Below are positions 1-11,200 of a DNA stretch of 64,000 bases, piece by piece; the first letter of the stretch is position 1, and the number at the start of each line of letters is the position of its first letter. Location: contig JAOTOM010005102.1 of NCBI GenBank assembly GCA_034440615.1, positions 1 to 64,000 on the forward strand, in the 5' to 3' direction. This DNA comes from Ashinkailepas kermadecensis (Eukaryota > Arthropoda > Thecostraca > Neolepadidae). The notes beneath the pieces were generated by a model. It searched no databases. It saw nothing but the letters and a program-made list of their open reading frames with translations, and was not told the DNA's origin. The translations under genes were made by a program, and so were the position numbers.

Positions 1-99
1 GATCTCATCGCTGGTTTCAAATTGACAACTTTCTCAGAGTGTAGTGTAAAATATGGCTAGCATCACCAGATAAGCCATTAGTCTCAGCGGTATGCCCGT

Positions 100-729
100 C
101 ATCCTCGGTCAATATGGTGTTACGCTAGCGCCATCAGCAGGTTCGTACGCCACGACGTCCCGCCTGCGGAGCGTCACAAGGCGGTCGGAACGATTTCTCA
201 ATAACTTTCGTGCTTTTCGTGAAAGGCATACAACTTAAGTAAAGCATCAGTGATCTCAATATCATATGATGTCTGTTCCGACAATACGTAGTATCAGTGG
301 ATAAACCAAGGTCAACTTTAACACGGAGGCAAGACACTGACCTGGGTAGAATTCTTGTAGGTTTCTGCAGCCTCAGCTTCACCTGTCTAGTGACATCGGA
401 ACAATCTAACACTGCCCCATGAGCTCGCAGGAAATCCCAACCAAAATGCAGTCACGGTGAGGCCGCCTACCACAGTGAACTCAAAACACACGTCCTCATT
501 CCCTTCAGCGGTGACAATTTGTACCGACGGGTTACACTTATCAAGAGCTCTCAAATTTTGCCCGGATGTTGATATCGAAGGGCACGCATTTCTCAGCTTT
601 GCCTGAGGGGCAATTATTTGCGACACTTTGCTGTTGATTAAACCTCATGTGGCTGCCTGAATCGAGCAAACAATCGTTCACCACATACCCATTTAAAGAA
701 GCTCTGTAACCGGCAGCGGTATCGCCCAC
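100..729 (-). mobile_element. Decayed LTR-retrotransposon protease region (Ty3/Gypsy-like)
   Basis: Minus-strand reading shows a retropepsin-like active-site region (VNDCLLDSGS) near 640-690. In a different frame, a C-terminal protease-like block (GWDFLRAHGAVLDC) lies near 400-445. The two halves of one aspartic protease therefore sit in different frames, so at least one frameshift separates them and no intact polyprotein can be read. No LTR, reverse transcriptase or integrase is visible in the window; the rest of the element would lie off the left edge. The family assignment rests on the DSG triad and the WDFL block only. It is an old genomic copy with no sign of activity. Confidence 0.5.
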
Positions 730-1159
730 CTTTACGAATCCGCTCGCCCACTCGTTTCGAAAACATCGTTTGGTGGCCGAAACCCGAGCAAGACCAGCAT
801 AGGATCGAATTTCCGGTCGTCGCCCCGATGACGAGTCTCCATCAAGATGCGATTCTGGCGCCGGGCCGACCGATCGGGCAGGTCACCCGGTCGTAGCGGC
901 GCGGCGGGCCACCAGCAAGGTCACCCTGCTTGCCGCCGCCAGGTGTCGGCCGGTGGCGACGGCCGCCTCAGCCTGACCAGTCTCGCGAGATGAGCCGCGC
1001 CACCCGTCCCGCTAGCCGGCGAGCCTCGGTGGCGACGATCCAGTGGCGACGCAGAGCGGCCGCGGCGTCGTGAGCCAGCATCAGCCACGTGGCATGGCCG
1101 GCTGCGGCACCTGGCCGCCGCACCGGCCGCACCCTGCCGGCGGTGTTGCGCTGGATGCA
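730..1159. other. GC-rich stretch without a recognised gene
   Basis: GC-rich sequence between the protease relic and the possible exon at 1160. Open frames exist on both strands but are arginine-rich and of low complexity, with no recognisable motif. I see no RNA gene or ordered repeat. Confidence 0.4.
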
Positions 1160-1566
1160 TTAAACGTATTTTCTTGTCTTCAGCCCCCGAAGAGTGACCA
1201 ACAAGTGGCGGCATAGAGCGGCGTTGTCCACCGGCATGCATATTTTCCTGATCAGCCCGTCGTCGGCGATGAACACCGACCACGCTTTGCGCACGAGCTG
1301 TTTCACTTGAAGAGCATACCCAGCAGCCGCAGCGGAACCGTGGACGAGTGCGGCAAGTGTCTGCGTCACTTGCTCTGTCGTTCCCGAGCTACCACACAAG
1401 TAGGAAACCAGCTCAGAATTACTAATGGCGAAAGTCAGGGAGCCGTACGAGTCTTCTGCGATGTTACTCACGTCAAGAGCGCAATGCTGCAATACACCCA
1501 GCTGCAATGATGCTACCCAGCTGTCCATCTCCGATGCCACCTGCAGCTGTGCCAAGCGACGGCACT
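1160..1566 (-). CDS. Possible terminal exon of an unrecognised protein
   Basis: An open minus-strand frame ends in TAA at 1162-1160 and can start after an acceptor-like CGGACAG near 1567; the frame stays open to about 1663. The encoded stretch of about 135 residues looks like real protein. It has mixed, helix-friendly composition, moderate hydrophobicity and no low-complexity runs, for example MDSWVASLQLGV in the middle and GLKTRKYV at the end. I recognise no family. It lies about 6 kb beyond the end of BRCA1 on the same strand, so it would belong to a separate gene whose other exons I could not find. It could also be part of the neighbouring retroelement, since it lies upstream of the protease relic on the same strand, where gag would be. 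Confidence 0.38.
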
Positions 1567-1814
1567 GTCCGAGTAAACGATCCGGCTCAGATAGACCATC
1601 GTGCACGGGAAAATCACTCACGGATACTCTCCGAGCTGAGCCGTCCGTCATCGCTGAAAACACTGCGCCATCACGTCACGCGATATCAACCACCGCCATC
1701 ACCATCTTGGACTCCCACCGCATGTCCGCACATGCGATGAGTCGGGCAACCAATTCCGTATTGCCGGCGCTCTCGCCCCAGCGTTGGGCCCAGGTCACCT
1801 CAGCCGCAGGCGAT

Positions 1815-1910
1815 ACAATCGAGACGGGTCGGGCGCAGGGGCACACTCAGCCAACACACAGACGGGTCGGGCGCAGGGGCGCACTCAGCCAACACACGCT
1901 GGGCCCACGG
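1815..1910. repeat. Two-copy tandem repeat, about 38 bp
   Basis: Two adjacent near-identical copies of a GC-rich unit containing GACGGGTCGGGCGCAGGGGC followed by ACTCAGCCAACACA. They lie directly before the larger 1966-2412 array and share no sequence with it. Confidence 0.75.
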
Positions 1911-1965
1911 GAAGGTCAAAAGCTACCAAAACTAGGCGGTCACCAGATCTAGGTAGCTCTGCTGC

Positions 1966-2412
1966 AGTGACAACAAGGCATGGTTAGTGTCCGCTGCAGT
2001 GGCACCAAGGCATGGCAGTAGGTCGGAATGACGCCAAGGTATGGTTGTGTGTGCGTGGACAGGATGGCTGTGTTTTGGTTAGTGTCTGCTGCAGTGACAC
2101 CAAGGCATGGCTAGTGTCTGCAGCAATGACGCCAAGGTATGGTTAGTGTCTGCTGCAGTGACACCAAGGCATGGCTAGTGTCTGCAGCAATGACGCCAAG
2201 GTATGGTTAGTGTCCGCTGCAATGACACCAAGCCATGATTAGTGTCTGATGCAGTGACGCCAAGGCATGGTTAATGTCTGAGACAATGGCACCATGGCAT
2301 GGTTAGTGTCTGCCACAGTGACACCAAGGTATGGTTAGTGTCTGATGCAATGACACCAATATGGTTAGTGTGTGTGTCTGCTGCAGTGACACCAATGCAT
2401 GATTAGTGTCCG
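1966..2412. repeat. Minisatellite, unit about 31-33 bp
   Basis: About 14 imperfect copies of a unit built from ATGGTTAGTGTCTGCTGCAG and TGACACCAAGGC. Copies differ by substitutions (caa/cag, acacc/acgcc) and small length changes. Noncoding. Confidence 0.9.
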
Positions 2413-3380
2413 CCGCAGTGCGTGACACAAGGCCACACGGGCTGCTCAACAGTAAACATAATCATCGCAACAGTAAACATAATCATAACTCGCCGCCGCA
2501 ATCTGTCAATCTAGCGCTGTGGCTGTTTAAGTCGAGTGGGCCTTGTTGGTGCCTCTCGAACAGCCTCGCGACCGTTGCAAACTCCAAAACATCGGCTACG
2601 CCAGAGCTCTGTGAGTCATAGCCTGGTGGCATATAGGTGCTGAAGGCCGCCAGAGCTGGCCTCAGCCCCGTCCGGGATGGCTCAGAAGCACGCCGTCCGG
2701 CCAGCATGTTCGTCGATAGAAGTGAAAACTGGAAGCAGCCGAATTGGTTTATTGAAATGCAAGGTCGTCGCGGCTGCAACGGTTCTTTCACCTTCCCGAT
2801 CCTCATGCGAAACGCCACTGCCGTACTTAAGCTTTCAAGCTTGATCGTGCGTTTCGTCATGCGAAGGAGACCATTTAATCCGTAAGGGATATCGTACCAC
2901 TCCCGAAAGATTTCGGCAATTATCGGATCTAGCGAGATCAAGCGTTCAGGGCAGATAGAGTATCAGGACGTCCTTCTTGCTTGGTGTCCGCACGGTCCAG
3001 ATCATCCTAAGGTCAATCTAATCAACAAGTCAACTACACTGAGAATTATCTCCTGACATGACGTGTCCTGCCGAACATAACTCGGACCATACACAAGAAT
3101 GATGACAGATTATGTACTGCGAGTTTGAAGGTTGGCATCTCGACAAACACAGTAACGGCAATCCAACAACATGAACGTTGGTCGGATTCGATGAGCAAAA
3201 CTCGACTTTGAGGCATATATATCGAACTTAGTGGTCGGTCCCAAAGTGCTTGCGTGAAACGAAGGGCATTCTACGAGTACACAACCGCTCGTTCTTCGCA
3301 GACGAGCGAGAGGCAGATCCCCTCCCCCACTCCACGTCCTCTGCCCGCGCAGATAACCAACATTGGCCAACAAATACAGT
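2413..3380. other. No gene recognised
   Basis: Unique-looking sequence. A minus-strand frame of about 150 codons (2941-2483) is open, but it has no domain, no splice context and cysteine/arginine-rich composition. I treat it as chance. No RNA gene or repeat array is seen. Confidence 0.35.
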
Positions 3381-3577
3381 GAAAGCTGGTGAAATCGGCC
3401 GTCACACGCAAGTCGCGCGATCCACGCGGCAGGGTCGTGCCAGCCCCGACCAAGCGAGCTGGGTCCACCCCAGTACCAAACACGAAGTGGCCGACCGACC
3501 GGCGATCGGCTGATAACGCTGTTGACCTATCGCACCGTCCCCAGGCGACGGCGCCGGACAGCGCGCGGCGCGATAGC

Positions 3578-3889
3578 ATGGACAACGGCGCGTTCAACCG
3601 CACTCCGTTCGACGACGGCGAGGCGGGCGGCGGCGAGTCGCCTCGGCGCCCGACGCCCGTCGAGATGAAGGCGTCCCGGCCGACTGGCGAGAAGGAACCG
3701 CTGTGCCTGTGCGACAGCCAGTGCCCGTGCGGCGAGCCGTCCGGCAAGCCGCTTAAGTCGGCCGGCCCGGCCCAGCTCGAGGTCAAGCAGTGGAACCGGG
3801 TGAAATGTGGCCTGCTGATCAGCCTCGTGGCGGCGCTGGCCGTGTGGAGCGGCGTGATGGTGGTCATGCGCTACTACCGACTGTTGTGA
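3578..3889 (+). CDS. Short tail-anchored membrane protein, unrecognised family
   Basis: An open frame of 103 codons starts at ATG 3578 and ends with TGA 3887-3889. The N-terminal part is hydrophilic (MDNGAFNRTPFDDGEAGGGE). A cysteine-rich patch follows (LCLCDSQCPCG, about residues 48-58), then one predicted membrane helix close to the C-terminus (CGLLISLVAALAVWSGVMVV), ending in MRYYRLL. This layout fits a tail-anchored single-pass protein with its N-terminus in the cytosol. The frame remains open upstream to about 3389, and a CAG acceptor at 3542-3544 would put this in a terminal exon, so the start at 3578 is a choice and upstream exons are possible. The last codons and 3' flank were copied into the array that follows. 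I do not recognise the family. Confidence 0.5.
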   Translation: MDNGAFNRTPFDDGEAGGGESPRRPTPVEMKASRPTGEKEPLCLCDSQCPCGEPSGKPLKSAGPAQLEVKQWNRVKCGLLISLVAALAVWSGVMVVMRYYRLL

Positions 3890-4160
3890 CGGGTGACGGG
3901 CGAGCGGCTGCCTCTCGTCGCCCGGCGTGATGGTGGCCATGTGCCACTACCGACTGTTGTGACGGGTGACGGGCGAGCGGCTGCCTCTCGTCGCCCGGCG
4001 TGATGGTGGCCATGTACCACTACCGACTGCCGTGACGGGTGACGGGCGACGGTGACGGGCGAGCGGCTGCCTCTCGTCGCCCGGCGTGATGTTGGCCATG
4101 TACCACTACCGACTGCCGTGACGGGTGACGGGCGAGCGGCTGCCTCTCGTCGCCCGGCAC
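3853..4160. repeat. Gene-derived minisatellite, unit about 72-85 bp
   Basis: Four tandem copies. The first is the real 3' end of the preceding reading frame (last codons, TGA and 3' flank). Each further copy repeats GCGTGATGGTGGCCATG, a CACTACCGACTG block that would encode the same C-terminal residues, the stop and then GACGGGTGACGGGCGAGCGG. The third copy carries a small internal duplication. Confidence 0.85.
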
Positions 4161-5317
4161 CATGGGAGACGGCGCATCAGTCGTAACGGACGGTGTCGAC
4201 GCGCCCGCGCGGGAGCGACGTCCGTCGGAATGCGTCCGGGGCCACCGTCCGCCAGTGCAGCGAACGTTCCGCAGTCAACGGCCGGGCGCGAGGTGCTCGG
4301 AGCCGAGTCGCATCTGGTGCGCAGCTCGGAGCGCTCTCCCTCCGCCGCGATTCAACACGTCACAGCCGGGGCGCGGCCAGAGATAGTCAAACAGCGCGCG
4401 CACGGAGCCGCCGCCGCCATTTCCGACACCTGTAGAGCGGAGCAGTGGCGGGGTGTGCAGCCATCGTGTTTCTGTTCTGATGCGTTGTCAGAGACACGCG
4501 ACTGCCCGGTCAGTGTACTCTGCCAACCACCGTGCGTGTGTTTTCTGCCGCCGACGTAGGCAGCGGACGGTCTCAACACACTGTGTGTGTGTGAACATGC
4601 GCTCTCCCTCTCCACCTGTACTGCGGCACGGTACAGCAGCAAGGCACGTCCGCACAGTAATACGTGACCCTTGTGCACAGTACAGTAATGCGACCCGTGA
4701 CCATTATGCACCACTTTGCACAGCAATGCGACTTGTAGCACGCAACCAGACGCGTCAGCCCAGTGCCTCAGCTTGTGCATAGTGGCAAACTGAGGGAGAT
4801 TCAGACTGCTTGTTTTTCGTAACACGGTTCCATTCGATTTCTGGTGACCAAACTGATGTTTGGGGAGCACAGGGTCAGTTGTATATCGACCGCGTAACTT
4901 CACTACAGTTAGACCATATACTAGTCAAATAATTATTTGCCGAGTGCATATATCATTTATTCACAACACCAGAAAGCGAACGCCCAGGGGCGAATCAGCA
5001 TTTACACGAGCCACAAACCAACAAGCTTTCTTCTAGCAGCGGTGTGAGGGTACAGCAGGTTAGACATTAATGAGTCCTTCAACATATACGAATCACCGCG
5101 ATCTAGTCAATGTCGCGTACTCTGCGACAGGTACTGCGATTTCTTTCAATGTTATGTCGCTCGCATTGATAAAGCGCATCCATCTATCCCATGGAAACGA
5201 TTATACGCAGGTAACTGACTCACGATTACAATCAGCAGACTGGCGTTCGAATAACATCGTGGGTGCCGAACCGCCCGTACCTGACGGGCTGCATTCAAGA
5301 GGTGTAATATTAGCCCG
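4161..5317. other. Probable 3' flank, then noncoding sequence
   Basis: From 4161 to about 4560 the sequence is GC-rich with short open frames of low-complexity composition (MGDGASVVTDGVDAPARER from 4162), probably 3' UTR or chance. From 4560 to 5317 it becomes AT-richer, with no gene, RNA or tandem repeat that I can see. Confidence 0.35.
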
Positions 5318-6905
5318 GTTTCCATAACACTAGCAAATCCTAATTTCCTTACCAATCCGGATTTCCGAAGTCACGGAAACGCCTTCGTCTGCTAACTGGA
5401 TTGGATTTCCGAATCCGGCTTAGAATGATTTTCTGAGGAAACCCGGATTTCCCAGGAGTTGGAAGCATATGGTAACACGCGTCCTTTTCCTGCTTCCCCT
5501 GTCGTCAGCGCCGGCGCCGTTTTCGGCGAAGGGTGACCGGGCTTACGCAGAATAAAGGTTAAAAATCATTTTGTGATACGTTAGTTTGCAGAGATCTTAT
5601 GGTAGGCAGCTGTCAATGACCTCCGTTTGTGTCCGGTCAAGGAAGTTAATTTTGCCCAGTATTAGAAGAAGTGCTGGTTCAAGAACCAGGAAATCCCGTT
5701 GAAGACCATCTTGCCCACAGCAACAAGTGAGACCAAGGCCATGAACACCGGTGAGACCCTTCTTCCCTATTAACAAACATTTCACTTTTAGCATACCAAT
5801 TTGTTATTTCAGAACCATACAAACCACTCCATGTTTGGAGCGCAACAAACATGCATAGGTCAGGGGCGAGTTTGTAGCAGGGAAACTACTACTTTATAGA
5901 CTAGATCAACTTGCTGATCTTCATATGTCTATTGGGAAGTAGGGGAAGAGGTTGCCGAAAACTTAATACATGCAACAAATAGTTCTGCTGCTTCTGCATG
6001 GCCGAACCAGTAATCGTACGGTGTTTACCGAACGCAGAAATTAACAAGCGATCCATATTCAGTTACTTTCGATTAAAATCCTCTAACCACTCACAAAGAG
6101 CAACTTTTAAACAGAACTACTTCGTAGTGGGGTGCCGTATTCCGAACGCGAAAAGGATCACGAAACCAGGTGTCTAGTTTCCCGAATATTTTAATGAATG
6201 GAATATATCTCTTACAGAAATGTTTTATTTCATGAAGAGTCCGTTTTTAGGTTTCTACGGAATTTTCCGATCATAGTCCATGACAAATTTATTTACCCAA
6301 TGTTTAACAGATTTGTTAGCCACAAACGCATCTCTCAGATAAAAATGCTCCCCTTGGGGACGAAAAGTGCCCCTTCAGTATGCTGCAGTGTACCTCTCCT
6401 CCAATTAGCGAAGTTTTCCGCCGAAGACCCCTCCGAGGAAATGTGCTCCTCCCCAATGATAATCACTGGATCCGCCCCTTCCAAGTGTAAGCTTTAAAAC
6501 GCTTAAATCCTGGGATTAAAATGCTAATGAAGTTCGTGTTCGGAATTCAGCGTACTCGTTTTAGCAGGCGCAAATACACGTGCCGTATTACGAACACGGC
6601 TGTTCGGTTCTTCGGGGAACACACGGAATTTCGCCTGTGCCATTTGCAAATAACAGCAATCCCTCTTCGAGTCTCTCATGCAACGACGCAGTCCACGCCG
6701 ATGTGGCATACGTTTTTCGGTATTGAAGGGAAATGTCGCACGTGCGCCGCAACTGTCAGCAAATCCGAGATTTCCCACCAAGTCCGGATTCGGAAATCCT
6801 GCATGTAATCCTGATTTCCTCGCGAATGGTCATGGAAACGCTCCTTGTAATCCGGATTCGATTCATTGTGGAAATCCAATCCCAATTCAAAGCTGCCATG
6901 GAAAC
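5318..6905. mobile_element. Possible nonautonomous element; contains a dispersed repeat
   Basis: Both edges carry GTTTCCAT-type sequence in inverted orientation (GGTTTCCATAACAC near 5318; its inverse GCCATGGAAACAAGGC near 6893) and are rich in AATCCGGATT-like motifs. These look like diffuse terminal inverted repeats. Inside, 5930-6160 is a clear dispersed repeat that matches 32455-32700. No open frame of note. The boundaries are guesses. Confidence 0.35.
5930..6160 (+). repeat. Dispersed repeat, copy 1 (CpG-retaining)
   Basis: Aligns by eye to 32455-32700 in the same orientation, sharing blocks such as ATGCAACAAATAG, CTGCTGCTTCTG and AGCAACTTT. Where this copy has CpG (CCGAAC, ATCGTACGG), the other has TpG or CpA. 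Confidence 0.75.
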
Positions 6906-7329
6906 AAGGCTATTAACTTAACTCCTACCACCGATTTGACGACATCATTCCGTACCACCGCTCTAGATAAGCGACCTAACCTGACCCATACCACTGCTCT
7001 AAGGTGGAAGAACCCAAGCCCCCGTTCTCGGGAGGTGACTCCGTACTCGTATCCCGAAGATTACGTGCTACTGTTCTCAAGGGCTAACCTCGTACTCCTG
7101 CCCTGAGGACACCACTTCGTGTCCACTTGTGCAGCGATGACCTCGTCACTTGTACAGCGATGACCGCGCGCCACTGCTCCGAAGAGACGATGCCGCACCT
7201 CTGTTCGGGCCCGCCGACAACGCGACGCGCCTCCGACCAACACCGTGCCGTCCGAACGACGCGACCTCGCATCCGGCACGTTCGGCAAATTCACCCGTCG
7301 ATGTGGACGCGTGTCAACCCACGGAAAAT

Positions 7330-7500
7330 GCTCCCGCCAGTCTGTACCAGACCTCAACATGCAGCTCCACCGGCGGCAGAAGCCACCGCCAGTCTGCACC
7401 AGACATCAACACACAGCTCCACCGGCGGCGGAAGCCACCGACAGTCTGCACCAGACATGAACATTCAGCTCCACCGGCGGCGGAAGCCACCGCCAGTGTC
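7330..7500. repeat. Short minisatellite, unit about 51 bp, three copies
   Basis: Three copies of CAGTCTGCACCAGACATCAA followed by CAGCTCCACCGGCGGCGGAAG and a CCACCG block, lying downstream of the BRCA1 stop codon. Open in several frames only because of its composition. Confidence 0.8.
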
Positions 7501-7938
7501 AGCAGCCGAGTGTTCAGTGGTGTTTGCCCCTGATCAGTGCGATTATCAGGGGCATCGTCTGCCCATAACACTACACAAATGAATGCGCCTGGAGGATAAT
7601 ACACCCGAATGCGTTCCACTGGGAACTTCTGGAACACCGATCTTGCATGCCGCAGCCTTGCAAGCACGCAAATCAGCACGTACTGACGGACAATATACAC
7701 ACATGGTCCCACGGCAGGCGCCAGATATAGATTAGTCTCGCATGCGGCATAATAACAACTACAGCAGTCCATAAAGCAGGCACAGGCCCACCAAGTTCAA
7801 GAAAGCAATCAGTCATAGACTCGCTAATCAACAGCAGACGAACGCCAGTTGTCCACAGTCGAGCGCCCGCAGCGCACACACCCACACCAGCGCCCGCTCA
7901 CCCGCCCGCGCGCGGCCCGGCGGCGCGCCAGCCGGCCG

Positions 7939-8256
7939 CTACAGCACCATCGAGTCGAAGAACTCGGTGTCCTGCGTCTCGGCCGCGCACAGCGGCTCGG
8001 GCACGCCCGCCTTGCGCAGCTCTGCCGCGCTGGCGCCGCACAGCGTGTTGTCGGCCAGACCCCAGAGCCGCTGCGTGGCCACGCAGTCGATGAGCCACTC
8101 GTAGCTGACGCTGGGCACGCCGTGACGCCGCCGCCAGCCGGCGAAGTCGTGCTCGCACTCCTCCTGCGCCACGATCAGCCGCACCTGGCGCCGCGACGGC
8201 GGCGCCAGCTCGGCCGGGCTGGCCGCCACCTCGCCGCCAGACTGGCGCACCAGCGC
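7939..8256 (-). CDS. BRCA1: BRCA1 exon 12: end of BRCT2 and stop
   Basis: The exon starts after TGTCGGCAG at 8256 in phase 0 and ends with TAG 7941-7939, encoding residues 1868-1972 of my model. ALVRQSGGEV continues the BRCT2 helix begun in exon 11 (human WMVQLCGASV). VRLIVAQEE matches human HPIVVVQPD. VSYEWLIDCVATQRL matches human VTREWVLDSVALYQ, with the invariant BRCT tryptophan at W1921. Human R1835, which contacts the peptide main chain, is tyrosine here (Y1919), and human L1839 is isoleucine. The protein ends FFDSMVL after an acidic tail (AAETQDTE) that is longer than in human. No clear poly(A) signal lies close by; TTTATT on the plus strand at about 6222 and 6290 would give AATAAA far downstream. 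Confidence 0.9.
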   Translation of the reverse strand, partial: ALVRQSGGEVAASPAELAPPSRRQVRLIVAQEECEHDFAGWRRRHGVPSVSYEWLIDCVATQRLWGLADNTLCGASAAELRKAGVPEPLCAAETQDTEFFDSMVL

Positions 8257-11200
8257 CTGCCGACAGAGGTCGGCTGGAGGTCAGGCCGGGGCGAGGCGGA
8301 TCAACAGCCAGCTCAATTCACGCGGAGATACTCCACTGATCCAGCACTTAATGCCGATACCACTAGACGTAAAGCGCACGTTCACTTGTATACAGCTATT
8401 TGATGTTTCACAGGAACCTGCATTTTTAAAGTTATGCTCTGAGTATGACCACTGGCATCAATGTATTTGTTTTTGTCAGGACAGCAAGCATTTTTTTAAT
8501 GTGAAGATAGGCATATGTAGCCAGTGTACTGAAATTCATTTTTGGTACAGTGGATGATACGTCAAAACCAGTCACGACGTCTAGATAATTCAACAATATC
8601 GTAGAGCAAGATAACGAAAGGAGAAAAAATAGCAGCTGGTGGGGAAAAAAACATTGTGAATACGCACTGTTGTAGAAGTGAGAACTATGGTAGTCGAATG
8701 TAGTCATATCTCATGAAAGTCAATTCAAGAAATCTAAACTGTTCCAAGAGTGCAAATAAGATTCTATTAGGTATCGGCTTCCACATTAATTTTGGAATTC
8801 CGGGACATTACACATCGCTCACACCACGATGCAGAAATAGCGGAGGTACGTCATATTTTCAGGGAATCGCCATCCTTTCTAAAATAGTATGATGCTCGGC
8901 AACATAGACATACAATCTGATGACATTTTTTTCACTGCAGACTCCCATTGGTCCTAATAAAGCATTTATCTAACATCGAATGAAAACTTTATAGTGATTA
9001 ATTCCTCGAGAATATGGTGAAGCATGTCACTTCCTGAACACCTGAATAGACATTACCAAAGAAACATCGACAGCGTGCTTCTTGATGTGTTTGTGAAGAT
9101 TTCATCCACCATTTCTAACAGTATCTCATTTATAAGCATCGTGCTCATGATCGCTATTACGGATCGTAATACACGAACATTTCGCAACAATTACAGGTGA
9201 AGGGCTTACCTATAATGTAGTCTGTTATACAGCAATAGTTCACAGTACATGCATTATTAGTGTTATCGTTATCGTTAATACAGGCATCCTAAGATAGAAA
9301 TGGTTCAAAACAAATGAAAAATGCACACTGAAAAGTACACTTGGCTGAAAATTGAGCTTGAAGGACTAAGAAGATATTGTAAGCGACATCGCTTCAATAG
9401 CGAATTTCGACATTGTGGTGGATTTGCTTCTACATCACAACTAACGAAAAAAACACAATATTTTAACACATAATATCTGTTTCTAGCTTTCTCACAAGTA
9501 CCAGTACCTGTTGATTCATTAGTTGAGAGGATTGGATGGCTTCCTCTAACCTGCATGAGCAACCACACTGGACACAATACACGACTAAAAAGCGCGCTCA
9601 ATCTCCCAGCTGTACTACATGCCCATCAGTTGGCTCAAGGCCGAAAGTCAGGGGGTTCGAGACACCATCTCACCTCCAGCTGCTGGGGCAGGGATGGCCG
9701 AGTGGTTGACGTGTTGAGCTCAGGATACGAAGGTTCCGGGTTCAACACTCAAACAGCTCGGGACATTTCCCAATCCCGCGGCCCACCGGCGAAACAGTGT
9801 GGCCGGCGCCATCAGCCGTGATCGTGCATAAAGTGCGTCGTGAACCACCCAATAAACACAACAACAAACAAACCTCCAGCTGCTCCAGTGTAACGTCATG
9901 AAACGGCTCCACGCAGCAGAAGACGAAGTCGGCGAACAGGGCGCCACCGCCGAGCCGGGCGCGGCGCGGTCCGGGCTCGCCCGTGGCCGCGTCCACCACC
10001 TCGTACGCCTCCTGTGCGCGCGCGTGCGCGGCGCCACGGGGTGGAGCGGCAACAAAGCAGGTGCACGGGCAACACGTCAGGTTCGTGGAGCAACGCGGTC
10101 GACAAATGAGATACGTCGCCGAGACAATGCGCAAGATCACTGCCAAGCATGATATTAAATATTCCCAGCAAGGTGTCATCGTCACGGTCACCTTCGGTCA
10201 AACGAGGTGCATCAAGCTCTCCCAGTTTTTGGTAGTCTTCGAGTGAAGCACACACCAATGTTACGACAGCACCTCGATAGTCACGACTTGCATGGCTAGT
10301 CTTTGCCATACCATCGAATTTTTGACATTACAGGAACCATTCAGTCAACTTAGCGTTAGTTAGTTATTTGTGCTTTAGGGCGCTTCGACCAGAATTGATC
10401 ATTCGCGTCAACTTAGCGTTAAAATTCCTAAAATACAAGGCAACTGCACTAAAAATGCGTCGCTGCCGGCTCGTTTCGGACTACCGACAGTCAGGGGCGG
10501 ACCAAGGAATTCTTAGGAGGGTACATTTTCTCGGAGCGGCACATTCGGCGGAAAAATCTGCTGAGCAGGGGTGACCTATCCTGGCCGGAGGTGCGCCACC
10601 TTTCCATGGGCGAGGGGCACACGCCCCCAGGGCCTGCTGTATCCACCACAGACGAAAGCAACCCCGAATAACAAGATGTCGAACTTAGCCATGAAAACGA
10701 TGTCGTTTAGGATATCGTTAAAGACCTTCAAACTCATTTTTGATCCCATAGCGTACTTATATGTGCATCTTTTTTGTTTATCTTGGGAGACACTTAATAT
10801 AGGCATACTTGTGTTAATGACAACAATACAAATGGCATGCTATCAGTAAATTGCATTGAAGAATAGACCATATCATGCGTAATCTCTTTACATGCAATCG
10901 CGTAAGGTACGATATGTTTATATATCACAATCTGTAATGTTGAGCATAAGCATGATACTTACACACAAAACACCGTTAGAAACGAAACATGGGACTTCAC
11001 AAACCCACATCACGAAGCACGATGTCGATACTTCTTTGGGAAGGATGCCTCTTCAGTGTTCAGCAGGTGGTCTATTTCACCCTATTTCACGAATAATTTA
11101 TCACTGTTACAATCCCATATCAATAGTCGGAACCACGCCATGCGATAAGCGTTTTGTCCACAACCCGCGCACATATCGAGTGAGGATGGAGCTACTCCCA

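Noticed and set aside
2483..2941. Minus-strand frame of about 150 codons
   Set aside because: No motif, no splice sites in a sensible place, composition not protein-like; treated as chance.
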